Positions 22,372 through 34,821 of a stretch of DNA of 64,000 nt are shown one piece after another. The stretch spans positions 15,458,022 through 15,522,021 of the forward strand of contig NC_134465.1 of the NCBI RefSeq assembly GCF_047948215.1, written 5' to 3'. The first letter of the stretch is position 1; the number at the start of each line of letters is the position of its first letter. Below the pieces are notes generated by a model that did no database searches, was not told where the DNA came from, and saw nothing but the letters and a program-made list of their open reading frames with translations. This DNA comes from Lycorma delicatula (Eukaryota > Arthropoda > Insecta > Hemiptera > Fulgoridae). A program made the translations under genes and the position numbers.

Positions 22372-23330
22372 TTGCCGTCTTACAAAGTGATGATTCCGAA
22401 ACCGGGTAAACTTGCGGAAGAGGTGCCTTCCTATAGACCGATATGTCTTTTATCGATTTTGTAGAAGTTATTGGAAAAACCTTTTCTTCTGTCTGTGGCC
22501 GACATTGGATCATGAAAAGGTTAGAATAGAAGGATTCCGAAGGGAATACTATCCGAAGGGAACGAACGCATAGTGCTATCGATGTCATCATAAACCGCCT
22601 AGAATAGAAGAGGTTCTGTTCGTCCGTCTTCTAGGATGTTCAGCAGCCCCTCGAGAAGGTCTGTCTGCCTGGCCTGAAACGTAGCCTTCCTCAACTTTTC
22701 CACCCGGCATTGCGGTATTAACTAACCGGGTGTTTTTCCCAGGTCAAATGCGGCGATGAGTTATCTGGATTCTTGACATTAGATCAAGAGTTGCACAAGG
22801 TTTCGTCTTTGGACCGGTCATTAACTCAATTTTCACTGCGAACCTTCCGGCTTCGGACCGTGTCACTCTCTCCTTGTTTGCCGACGGTACGGCAATTCTG
22901 ACTGTTGACGAAGACCCAAAATGAAACGAGATGACTATCTCCGGATCCACCTAGACGGCATTTTCATCCCTCACTCTGACCGCGTACCTTCTCCTTGATG
23001 ATCGTTTAACATGGAAATACCTCTTGAGAAAAACCGGAAACATTAAACATGAGGTACGAGAAGCTTTATTGGTTATTTGGCAGGAATTCACATTTGTCGC
23101 TGTCCAACAAAGCTTTAATATAGTAAAACCTATTTGGCTGTACGGCGCAGAGCTACGGGTTTCGACGAGCAAAAATAACTTGAGATTATACAACGTTCCT
23201 AGAATAAGTTGGCGATATCCATTGTAGAGTCACCGCAATTCGCACGGAACGAAGAAATTCACACTATTTAGAATTACCTTATATTCGCGAAGAAACCAAA
23301 CGGTTCAAAGATGTGATTAAAGAAGTAGCG
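22372..23330 (+). pseudogene. Jockey-like LINE reverse transcriptase relic
   Basis: Shifting plus-strand frames give, in order: SYKVMIPKPGKLAEEVPSYR then PICLLS (fingers region, 22375-22450); INRLE and KRFCSSVF (22590-22640); LKRSLPQLFHPALRY and SQVKCGDELSGF (22690-22765); VAQGFVFGPVINSIF (22790-22835); then TANLPASDRVTLSLFADGTA (22840-22895). The catalytic FADD signature is altered to FADG. The thumb-side region follows with DDRLTWKYLLRKTGN and VKPIWLYGAELRVST (23000-23165) and ends around EIIQRS. Stops and frameshifts are frequent. The polymerase would copy LINE RNA at a nicked target; this copy cannot. The 5' and 3' ends are not defined. Confidence 0.75.
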
Positions 23331-24277
23331 GTAAAGATGCGATTAATTATTTAAAATATAAACGCATAAATAAATGTCGAAGGTAAATGCATGAAGATAT
23401 TAAATATTTAAAAAATCTACAAAATAAATCACAATTCAGAAACCGTTAATGAAAATTACTTGAGCACATATTTGTATACCAGCTGAACGGGATGCAGGAA
23501 ATTAGGTTTTTAAAAAATGTTAAATCATTTATTTAAAAATCTATCGGCAGGATAATTTTTTATAAAAGAAAATCGTTTAATAGTATTTTAAAAATGTTTT
23601 ATAAATACTCAGTAATTTTTTTTAAAAATGGCAACGGAAGAATAATACGGGAATAATAGAAGCCGTTGTTATTTTTTAGAATAATTAACTATTTTTTTGA
23701 GCAAAGATTGAAACATTCATTAATATAACGCAAGGATAAATTATTATTATTTTTTTAATATAGTTCGGTACGATTCGTGTTTATGAACGTTACTCAGTGA
23801 TGTGACAACCCATTTTTTTTATCTAAATTCGTTTTGACTGAGGGGACGTGAAAACGAATGATGTACTTCAGACGGCAATGTACTTTAAAATATTTAATAA
23901 GCTTAGCGTTTTACTAAGATGCTTTATACCGTAAGAGTACGGTTTGATTTTGTTGTAAACGAAATCAATTTGATCGTTCCAAAAAAAACTTGCCTCTAAT
24001 TGTTAACTGTATTACAAATTACATTAAAAAATTCATGTTTTTAATTCTACCCGTGTGTGTTTTATTGTTTTTTACAACAGCATAATTTTACAGTCTCGTA
24101 AGTTTTTTCGTTTCAGATAATTTTTAAGCGGAAGGCTTATGTCTTAAACGAAAAATGAATTCTCTGCGTAGATTATTTGAATATATTTTTGTTCGATCCG
24201 TTACTATCTTTGCTTAAGATTATAACGTGTTGATGTGGATATACACTTGCGTTTTACGTTATATCATTCTGAAATAG

Positions 24278-24346
24278 TATTCTGTAGATATGTATATATA
24301 TATATTCTGTAGATATAGTATTCTATATATATTATTCTGTAGATAT
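24278..24346. repeat. Short imperfect tandem repeat
   Basis: Three copies of about TATTCTGTAGATAT start near 24278, 24303 and 24333, separated by TA-rich spacers. Confidence 0.7.
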
Positions 24347-25057
24347 TCTATTTTAAATTAGATTTAGTTAAAATTACTATTGTAGTCGAGGATCGTTCCT
24401 CTAAAAAAAAATCTACGCAAAGAGAAGTAGGTACGTAGCGTCGGAATTTCTTCCAGATGTGTACGAAGTAAAGCTGTTGTTCGTGCTGCGATCCAAATAT
24501 AGAAAAACGTGCTCCGTATGTTATGTCTCTTTTCTCCCTTCTTCTTTTGCAGTTAGTTTCTCTGTTCTACACATTCACCTTTTATAAGATACCAAATACA
24601 CATACGTATAAAAAACACATACGTAATCGTTTTTCATTGTTTTGTTTAAAGGAATATATGTATACAGTTATCGTACTTCCTTTCTTAACAACTTAACCGA
24701 ACGAGATTTTTTTCTTAACCGTTAACAGTTTCTAAATATATCATTAAACATCCTCCTAGGGTAAGAAGCTATTTTTAAGAATAAGAAATCTTTTAGGCAC
24801 CGGTTCTTTTTTTTTACATCTAATATAATTAATGCTACCCACTAATAAGTTTTGCTCGGTGAATTTTAAAAAAATGTATATCTAAAAAGAATGTTTGCAG
24901 TAATCTTTTTATAATGAATTTAATTGTAAAGCTAGAATTTTATATTATTATATTAAATAGTATTTTTAATATTATTATTTTTTATTATCGGTTTACTCAT
25001 TTTTTGCATTAGAATTTGTCCAATGTAACATAGACTGCTAAATAAATACTTGAACGT

Positions 25058-25082
25058 GTATATATATATATATATATATATG
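25058..25082. repeat. TA microsatellite
   Basis: Uninterrupted TA run. Confidence 0.9.
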
Positions 25083-25287
25083 TCGTAGGTTAATTGAAAA
25101 ATAACGCTTACTTTAAAGAGCGCTATCATTTTGTAATGCGTCCGGCAAATTGGAAAATTATCTAGCAATTTCTAATCAGCCTGATATTTTTCAGGCTCAT
25201 TGTAATGAGCCCATACAACTTTACGCTAAGTAGAAAATGTGCAGTTGTTTTCTAATTAGAGATAAATAGAGGTATTTTGGTATAACC

Positions 25288-25355
25288 AAACTTAGCCTAT
25301 GCTCGATTCGCTCGCTAACCTAAACTAGCGAGCGAAGCGAGCGTAGTTTAAGTTT
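25288..25355. repeat. Inverted repeat with GCGAGCGAAGCGAGC motif
   Basis: The 30-nt arms 25288-25317 and 25326-25355 pair at about 26 positions around an 8-nt loop. The arms contain CGCTCGCTTCGCTCGC-type words that also occur in the foldback MITE (13139-13165 and near 13270), so this is probably a related foldback fragment. Confidence 0.65.
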
Positions 25356-25399
25356 CGTTAGATTATATTTATAATTCTCTGCACAAACCAAATGATTTT

Positions 25400-25443
25400 C
25401 TTCCAAATCAGTGGGTAGTGGAGAATACCCACAGATTTGGAAG
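25400..25443. repeat. Hairpin, 18-nt arms
   Basis: CTTCCAAATCAGTGGGTA (25400-25417) pairs with 25426-25443 at 17 of 18 positions across an 8-nt loop. It lies 45 bp after another inverted repeat and probably belongs to the same element. Confidence 0.75.
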
Positions 25444-25593
25444 AAAGAATTAAAATTTGCAAAAAATTGCATACGTATTATTATTTTTATTATATATATA
25501 TATATATAATATTATTATTATTAAATAGCTAATTAGAATGAAATAATTAAATGCAATGACTCTTTAACAGACACAGATGGAAAGAGAGTGAGA

Positions 25594-25639
<46 letters not shown>

Positions 25640-25837
25640 CTCACGAAGAAATGGAAAAAATCCAGAACATAATATAAAAGTGAAAATAAAGAAAAAAAGG
25701 GGATGCAAAAAATTTCCCCCTGATTTCTGTTCAGAGACTAAAATAAAGCCCATGGGGTTTCTCAGAACAAATTAAGGGTTAAATTCATATGGTTTTTTGA
25801 TCAGAAAAACCGAATAGAATATGTCCTGCAACTTTAT
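25444..25837. other. Non-coding stretch with GA microsatellite
   Basis: Contains the AG run at 25595-25636. No gene. Confidence 0.6.
25595..25636. repeat. AG microsatellite
   Basis: About 20 AG units. The antisense open frame across it is an artefact of the repeat. Confidence 0.9.
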
Positions 25838-26060
25838 CTCTACTAGATTTTGGAAACAATAGTGATGATTCTCATTTCGGTTTAAAATTATAATAAAGTG
25901 TTTTCTTACAACGTTTCGGTCTGTTCTGTTTGTCATAAAAGTCAGATTTCTTTGATTATTCAGATTCAAGTCTATCTCAGAATAGAATTCTCAAAACATT
26001 TGATGCAAAATTTGTTTGTTTATTGCTAATTAAACGAAGTTATTGTACGTAATAAATCCG
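25838..26060 (+). repeat. Repeat family A, diverged copy
   Basis: The order of landmarks matches the copies at 28.9 and 40.1 kb: CTAGATTTT, TTTCGGTTTAAAATTA, TAAAAGTCAGATTTCT, CAGAATAGAATTC, AATTTGTTTGTTTATTGC and the end TTATTGTACGTAA. No coding capacity. The family is unnamed. Confidence 0.6.
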
Positions 26061-28884
26061 TCAAGTTCGATATTTCTTCTAACATTATTTTTTAGTTACC
26101 GGAGAAAGAACAGCCTTATGCCGTCGACGAATTTTCATGTTTTTGTCTTTATTCTTGTTATTCTTCTCTCTTGTTATTCTTCTCTCTTGTTATTTTTCTC
26201 TCAAATTTTCCTTCAGTTTCTTTATAATCTTCTGTATGAATTTTCTAGCATCCGTAAAAAAATAGTTACTACAATAATTTTTATGTTTTTTTTCTCTTTA
26301 GAAGCGTATAATCGTTAGTAACTCCGGTGTTGCTTCGTCTATCGAATAATAAAAATTAGAAAAAAAAAATTCCAGATTATGTTTACGAAGATAAATAATT
26401 TGTTTTCTTAATTTATTCCTAGTAATTGAAATTACAAATGGATAAAAATAAAATAAGTATTTTCCAAGAATTAAATTTTTTATAATCAAAAATAAATTAA
26501 CTATTAATTGGATTACGTACTATTAATAATTTATTATAATTGCTTTTTCGTTTATTATTATTATTATTATTTTTTTTTTTAATGTTACAATTTACGATTA
26601 ATATTGTATACTATGATTATCGTAATTATATAATGTTTCTGTAATAAAATTACAGTAATGGAAAAAAATTAATATTTTGAGTTTAAAGTGCATAGTGTCA
26701 TAATACTATTATGCGTTATAATATTCATCATTATATTTCATTCTTGTTTGTCGCTCGCAAATTAAGTTATCGTGTTTTTAACAGATAATTATATGAGAAA
26801 CCTTGTTAATATTTACTCTACACTGTTTATTGACGTGTGTAAATCCGTTATTAATGAACGCGAATTGTTTGTTTTTTTGTAACCTTTTATACTTTTTCTT
26901 TATTTATTTATTTCCACGTGTATTTCTTTTACTTGGTGCGGCTTGTGTTAAAATATTTAGTGACTTTTCACCTGATCTTTTTATTTTCATTAGTATGTAA
27001 CAAAATACAACCTGTTAATTTTTCAAAATAAAATCACAATTTTTTAAATTCTATCAAGTTTCGAGTGATGATTTTTTTTTGTTCCTGATTTAAGAAATTA
27101 ACGCTCGCCTTAGATTATAAAAACAAATGTATTTTCAAAAAAAAAAATATATATATATATTGTAGAGAGGATGCTGTAGAGGACTCTTATTAAATCAAAG
27201 ACTCCTTTATCCCTGACTACTATAATTACCCGTTTACCGTTAACTACAATCATACAATTACATCGCACTAACGTGCGATGTCATTTTGGTAGACCACAAG
27301 TTACATTAATTTTACTCGCATACGGTTACGGGCCAGAAAATACTAATCGATGGTGCTCGAACTCGAGATTACCGCTCAAAGTTTACCGCGTACATCATCT
27401 TTATCGTATGTGTTCGTTAATCGATTTTCTCCGTTTAAATGAAATACCGAAAAGAAAATAACAGGTTTTAGGCGACGAAACCTATCAGAGATATATTATA
27501 GAATTCAAATACGGTTATCTCTACCTTATAAGTTCATCTGATCCCGGCTTAATCTTCGCGAATGCTACGATCTCTACCCGATGAGCGATCGACCGTGATG
27601 ATCTGGCCCGACCCACTCTCCATGCGATGTGGCCTGTATAGACGCAACATAGAAATGCCGTTTCTATAAAATCAGAGGAAGCAGGCGAAACAGTACAACC
27701 GCGTGTGAATTCGCTTACCTCTCTTTCAGCACTGAACGATTAGAGCCATGAATCCAATCGGCCAGTCGGGTGAAATATTTATTTTCAAAATACATTTTTT
27801 GAAAAAGATTTTAAAATAATATATATTTTTTTTTTAAATTCAAATTTAGTAAATTGAATATTATATTTATTTAATTATAGTTTAATATAAAAATAAGAAA
27901 GTTGATTTACTTAAAAAGAATAATATTTATTAAGTTTTATACTTTGATAGAAATTTTGAGACTGCCAAAAATGTTTATACCGCGGCAAAGAAGGTATTAT
28001 GTTTTGATTTATGTATTTTTTTATATCTGTATTTTTATATGTATATATATTATTATTATTATTATTGTTTTTTCTCCATATATATTTCCCCTAAATATTT
28101 TAATTTATTTCATTATGATTTAGGAAACTTGAAAATTTGAACCCGACTGTTGAACTCGACCGAGCTATTCCTGTTACTCGACTAATCTGATGTCATAACA
28201 TAACACGTTTGTTCTTATTTATAATGTTTTCCCACTGTAGCACTTTCGATTTAAAGAAAGGACACGTATACGTGAGTTTTCTTTCTACGTATTCCGTTAG
28301 GAAATTTAAATAATTATTTAGCTAATATATTTTATGTATATATTCTTTCACCCTAGTACGTACTAGTTTCGTTTTATTCGTTAATCGTAGTTTAATAGTA
28401 TTTAGAGGCCTGCGAGAAAGTTCTTCATAACAGGAACAAATAGATTTGCGAGTACAAAATTATTTTTTAACTTACGTGGTGGTTTGACATTCTAATTAGT
28501 AAAAAATTTGTTTTTTTCTGTTACAGAATTTTTTTTTAATTTTGACATTTATTAACGAGCGAACGGGATAAAAAGAGTAAAAACCCGTGAGCGAAGCACA
28601 AGTTACCCGTTTTTATTTTTTCGTAATCTGGTTTTTCCTTATTTCTCCACGTATTTTGTACCTTCTCTTTCCTTTTCTTTTCATTTAATGATGAGTACAG
28701 GAACGTAATTAACAGCAAATAAAATTTTGTAAAAGAAATAATAAAAAATAAAACTGTGTAACCGCTTGATTAAATTACAATAAAAAAATTTTCTCTGATT
28801 TTCTCCCGGTTGTATAGTTATGCAGTCGTATACCGCTTAAGGGAAGGTATGCTGCCTTATTTAATTATTTTTTTAAATTTATTT
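26061..28884. other. AT-rich non-coding stretch
   Basis: No supported gene. It includes a 16-bp tandem repeat at 26155-26202, a small perfect hairpin at 27260-27281 (ACATCGCAC, four bases, GTGCGATGT) and a less AT-rich patch at 27540-27780. On the minus strand that patch reads AAAGAGAGGTAAGC, a good-looking splice donor, but no exon can be supported. Confidence 0.45.
26155..26202. repeat. 16-bp tandem repeat, three units
   Basis: TTGTTATTCTTCTCTC is repeated three times, the last unit with one change. Confidence 0.85.
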
Positions 28885-29170
28885 TTGACAATTTTTTTTC
28901 TATGTTTTTCCAATATTAAAATGATTCTTTAACTTAAAATACAGTATTCTACCTCGTTTCGTTATGTTTTGTTTTTAATAAAAGTCAAATTTCTGAAAAC
29001 TGTTCACCCTCGGTTGATGTTACGAACATAGATTTTCTCGGAATTAAATTCCCTACAAATTTCGTTGCAAAATGTTATTTGCTTACTGCCAATTTAACGG
29101 ATTAATTGTAAGTCAGACTTAAACAAATGTCTCACGACAACAATTTTTAATGTTTTACTGTAATTTTTTG
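28885..29170 (+). repeat. Repeat family A, uninterrupted copy
   Basis: Close match to 40107-40376 over most of its length (TACAGTATTCTACCTCGTTT, GGTTGATGTTACGAACATAG, GATTTTCTCGGAATTAAATT). It reads straight through ACAACAATTTT at 29137-29147, the position where the 40-kb copy carries a LINE insertion, so it acts as an empty-site reference. No coding capacity. Confidence 0.85.
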
Positions 29171-32100
29171 AAAGATCATTAGAGGTACATTCAACAACAA
29201 ATTAAAACAATTAACTTTTTTCAGTTTTTCTTAACCTATTTTACATAATTAAGCAGTTTGACCGGTTCAAATTGTTTCTACTTAAATAACAAAAAAGTAG
29301 AATTCCTTAATTACACTATTTAAACTAATCACTAGCAAAATTATAAAAATAAAAAAAAACAAAGGAAGAAAGTTATACGAAAAAAATAATCAATAAAAAA
29401 AATATTTAAAGTAATAGTATCTAATCAGAATAAAAGATAAAAATTCATCGAATAACAACAAACAATGCAACTAATTGAAAAAAACGTTATCTATTCCATT
29501 AACCGGTACAAGTTAAATTTATATTTAAAACGTATTATAACAAGCCATCTGACTCACTTGAATGTTATTAGGTTATCTGTTCTTAAAACTGCAATGAAGT
29601 AAATCATTTTTCAGAAAAATACTGTTTTATTATGAAGTCTGGATAAGTAAAAAAAAGAATTGCAATAACATCAATTTATACTTCTTTTTTAGTACTTTCA
29701 GGGATGTACATATAATGGGTTGGTATTAATATCATTAATATACGTATAGTTATGCTATATAAGAGGAAGTATACTAATCAGGTCACATTTTGCACGTCGA
29801 GTTGTATTGGATCTCTGCGTTTCACGACTAACTGTAAAATAGTATTTTACTATTGAAACATTGCGTATGATGATTATATGCACGAGCATAGATATGAGTA
29901 TTTACTTGTGTTTTTGGTTGATATCTCCAATATAAATTGTGACCGATTTGGATGAAATTTTATTAAAATGATATTTCCATATCTGCTACTGACGAGATTT
30001 AATTTTGGTTGCGATCGGTCAAGGGGGCAGGAAAATACTGACCTAATGAATATTACAAAACTTACTGAAAGGGTAAAAAACTTATTTCACGTAATTTAAT
30101 ACCCCCTTCGCGAAGACAAGATACGTTCTGTCGGTGTTTCATCTTACTCCTACTCTTCATAAAGGAGCGGAAGAAAAATATTTCTTTTCTGATCTCAAAT
30201 CCGTACGCATTCTTTTACTAATTTGACGGTTCCATTATATTAGTTTATCATTCTGGTTGTGCGTTTGGGTGATTTCTTTATCTCAAAAGTTTACTCGAAG
30301 AGTAGAATATTTTTTTTTACATAACTCTTTGCTGGCACACTTTCATAATTTAATGTCGTACTGAAATTTTCACCTAGTAGAGTTCTGTCGAGGGCATAAT
30401 CTTTGATAACCAGAAACGCATAAATTTCACTTGTTTTTTTGTAAAACAGAAAATTGTAAACCGCCTTTATATTCTTTTTGGACAAATTTTATACGATTAT
30501 TAACTGAGGATAGCAATATTAATGAAATATTTCCAACAAAGGGGGAACGTAAAGAAAACAAAATCTGAAATAAGTATCGAAGACTCTTTTACGTTTATGC
30601 ATCATCGAATATATTCCAACACAGCGCATTAGCTTAGCAGTTGTCGGTTGTAAATTCATATATCTCTGCACAATATAATACACATTAAATCGAACCGGTT
30701 TTAAAATGCAATAACTTCTAACGTGTTACAACCTTTCCGTATAATTAATTTATATTGAATCTCGGCACCGGGACGCGGTCACTGGATTTATATTTTCGAA
30801 TCTGTTACTCGGTAAGAAAATGTATCGAATTAATTTCTTAGAGCAGAAAAAAGAAACCTTTATCTAAAGATAAAAATTCGATCTACGCGAAAATACCCAA
30901 AAATATTACAAGCATTACGTTGTCACAGCATAATCTTAGTTGTCACTCTTTGCAGTCGACTCAATAACTCTCATATAAATAGGTGAATAATAATAATAAT
31001 ACGTTAAATTTACTAAAGAAAAGAAGATTATATGTATAATCTTTATATTAAATTTCTCTACTCTGTATTTATTGAATCGATAATTGTTATTTCTTAACTC
31101 AAATGATATATCGCTTTGTCGCTTTACACGATATATATATATTAAATTATTTCTTATAACTGTAAAGTTTGAGATATAAAAGAAAAAACGTTTAGAATTA
31201 AATTAATTTTTCGTAGCGTAATGAATGATGTTCATATCCAACCAATCCCTTTAGTAAAGGTGTCACTTATAGATTGAATATTACCCTAATGTGTTCAGAA
31301 TATTATTGAACAACGATATATTCATCATCTAGAGAAGGCAACAAGAAACCTGTTTACTCCTCATTTTTTTTATTAAACACGGCAAAAAGAGCTTTTTACT
31401 CTTAAGAATAACTGACACTTTACCGAATTGATTTTACTTAAGAATTAGATTGACCGTAATATTTCTGCTACGGCACTGAAGAAAGAAAACAATGAAATTA
31501 TCAGTGGAAATTCAGTAAATGAGGGAATATGTTCCATAAAAACTAATATTATTTTAAAATTAATTAATCTACGTTCTCAACAGAAAGAACGTAGATATTT
31601 TTTAATCACAATGTATTTTATTTAAAGAAATGATCAAAACACCTAACTAAAAAATACTTATTAAATTTTGAAAAGTGATTTCAAATTACTCTGGGTAGTA
31701 TAGTATAAAAAAAAACGTTTTCTGATTAACATAATTATGACGTAATTAAAAAAAAGTTTCAAGGTATAATGATTTTGTATTTACTGCTGAGTAATATGTT
31801 AATTTTGTTTTACCGGAAGGGAAATTTTGTGGTGTAATTCAAATAAGTCGATCGATAAGTAAATATCGAATAAATTTTATTTTTTATTTCAATTAATTTA
31901 TTGTAAAAAAATTATATTAAAAAATTGTAAAGAAAATGAAAATAGCTACGTTGAAAAAATCAATAAAACTTTGCTAGAAGGAGAATTAAATGGAACATTA
32001 AAGTATGTAAGCATTTTAGAAAAAATTATTAAAAAATTCCTGCACTTTTTGAGTTACGGGACTTTGGTGATCGCATACCCCTCCCCATCCCCACGATGAC

Positions 32101-32311
32101 TAATTGTAATCACAATTAAATGGCGCCGATGAAATATTGAAATATATTTAATAGTAATCGTACAAATTTTCAGAAAAATCATTTCATCCGGTCTCAAAAT
32201 ATCAAGGAAAAGATTGTTTTTTCTTCGACCGGTTTTCCAACTACGCCTGATCGGGGAGTGTGCGTGTAAGCGAATGCGATTACCGCAACCGGCTTGCCGG
32301 ACCTGACGTAG
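29171..32311. other. AT-rich non-coding stretch
   Basis: No gene. A GACCGATTTGGATGAAATTT phrase near 29941 resembles the putative dispersed repeat at 16.7 kb only weakly. Nothing else is recognised. Confidence 0.45.
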
Positions 32312-32553
32312 CCGCAGTGTAAGTGTAAACTACCGGGAAACGTGTAGTCTGGGACAGAATCGGGTGGACCGCTCCTGAGAGGTGTGATTAATTGAAACCC
32401 GACGGCCGAAGAACACCGGTAGACATAGTCTAGCCTTCAAATCCATATAAAAGCATCGGTCTTTACAAGGACTGGAATCTTGGAACTCTCGACTTCGAAA
32501 ATCAGCTGATTTTGCGATGACGATTGTAATCGCTAGAATAATCCGACGAACTG
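32312..32553 (-). mobile_element. tRNA-derived SINE (main family), old copy
   Basis: On the minus strand the head near 32553-32480 keeps AATCAGCTGATTTTCGAAG and GTCGAGAGTTCCAAG. The body keeps CCGGTGTTCTTCGGCCGTCG and GGGTTTCAATTAATCACACC, followed by a decayed CAGACTACACG. The A box is damaged and the 3' tail is gone. The 80-codon antisense frame over it is not a gene. Confidence 0.75.
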
Positions 32554-34765
32554 ACGACAAAAGAAAACGCATTAGTCTTATAAATCTCCCGTCCCTTAAT
32601 GAAATCTTTTCAATACATAAAAAAGTGACATACTAATGTAATGGAATCACGTAATTAATAAAAAAAAAGAAAAAAGTGAATCGAATCCGGTTAAAAAGGA
32701 AACACCGTTAGAAATTAATGGAACAAAATTTATTTTAAAAACTGTACCCTTTCGTTGAATAAAATTTCAGATGCGGAATCCATGAGATCCGTATGTTCTT
32801 GCCCCTTTGACTGAGTATTACCGAAATTAAACACCATCAATGTCCAACATACGGTAATATCGTGTCAACAATTCTATCTGAATCTGCTTATCCGGTCCGG
32901 AGATATCAAGCAAAAACAATCATCATACGTACGTATGTTTGAACATATCCCTTCGGAAATTTTTCAACGGTAAAATGGCGTTTTGGGTTATGAAACGGCA
33001 CGATCTGTAAAAACCCCGATGTGAAAAATTTGACCCGATCGATAGTTAATAGCGTAATTTCATCCTACATAAGGTAACGTATTTAAAAAACGAAAAATTT
33101 ATTAGTTATAATTGGTTTTTAAAAATGAAATTGTGAAGTTTTTATACTTTGGAAGTCAATGACACCATTAACCGATCGACAATTGAAGTTTTTATATCGC
33201 ATTCAAATGCGTTTTTGTATACCTTAAAATTGAAGAAAACTTCAGCGCGTGAGTACATGAAATGAGTACTCAAGTACTTTAGATGTGCGCGCCTGAAAAC
33301 TAACTTCAATTTTTACATTTCTGATCGACTACCATCGGCGATTCAGTAGCGGTTGGAATAAGAGAAGCTTATTGTTATTAACATTATAAAAAATTTACAA
33401 TTTAAATAATGAATGAAGCTGTCTCGCACTGGGAAGAATTTTCCCATATGTTCGTTATTTATTTATTACGCCCCATCACCTCTTCGTCAGTATATAACAA
33501 TCTTATACAATAAATTAGTAAATACATCTGAGTATAGGTAATATTAATACAGATTTTTAAACGCTTCGTCAAAATACTGCTCGAATACATTACTACTCCT
33601 ATAACACCTTGTTAATGTTAATCTGATCACCCGTCTTTTACTTAGAGCGAAACTATGTTGTAGAAATTACTTTTCGATATTTAATTTTCCCGATTTACGA
33701 TTTCGAGAGGTATGATAGATGTTTTAATCAAAAAGGTTTTAAATTTCATTTAAAACAAATATTATTATTATTTTATAAGAAATTTTTTTAATTGTATATG
33801 CATTTAATTGCAAGATTGAATCTTAAGTGGGCACAGACCCGGCTTAAGTATTATGAAATATACAATATATATTATGGAATATATTAAGTATTATGGAATA
33901 TACAATAGTTTAAATTAAATAATAATAACATACTTTTTACTATTTTGTTAACGTAAGGCATCGATTATATGGTAATGACAGATTTTTATTTAAAATCTAT
34001 CAACTGTGTAATTATAAAAAATTAACTCAAGTATTCCACCAATAAAAAGATTTTGTACAGTAGTTTTTAACTTACTTTCTCTGATCAGTTCTTTTACAGA
34101 TTTCTATTTTTTTTAAAATTAGCTAAAATATCATTCTTCACACGAGTGTAAGAAATTTCTTTATGTCTTTTCTAATTACAATTTATAAAGGCTGCATATA
34201 TATATATAGTTAATCAAGATGAAATTCAATTTAACGAAATTTTTTAATTACCGTTTTGATTTTTTGTTGATTACCATTTTATACTTCACTTGCTAATTTT
34301 GTTGAATGTTTTCCAGCAATATCGGGGTATAATTTTACACTTCCTTTTGATATAAAGGTTTCCTTCCCTCTTTATTAAATTTCAAATTCTATAAAGAAAA
34401 ACCTTGAAAGACGTTTTCATTATTAAAAATTTCACTAATCTGCTTTTTTATATTTACAAACGTGCAGTCTTTTCTAAAAAGAAAAGGCATATAACTGTAG
34501 AACATACCCGCCTCTATTAAACTAGGTACGTTTTTATAACTTAACATAATGCTAGACAAACGAAGCCCTTTGATCGAAATTGTAAATAAATTGTTGACTC
34601 ATTTAAAATATCTTTCTTTCATTTTATTTAAAATGGAATTAATATTAGGTAGATTTCATAAGAAAGCTACATATTGTAATGGGTACCGTGATTCGATTTC
34701 CGGAAAATTTCGATATATCTTGGCGTTTCACATCTTCCAGACCCCAAAACCACCGTCAGCTCAAA

Positions 34766-34821
<56 letters not shown>

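Larger units (their letters stand above)
23331..25287. other. AT-rich non-coding stretch
   Basis: No gene supported. It holds three near-copies of TATTCTGTAGATAT at 24278-24346 and a TA run at 25058-25082. Confidence 0.5.

Noticed and set aside
30620..30790. tRNA- or SINE-like words (TTAGCTTAGCAGTTGTCGG)
   Set aside because: No B box at the expected distance and no match to the SINE families of this window.
32330..32572. 80-codon minus-strand frame
   Set aside because: It lies over an old SINE copy.
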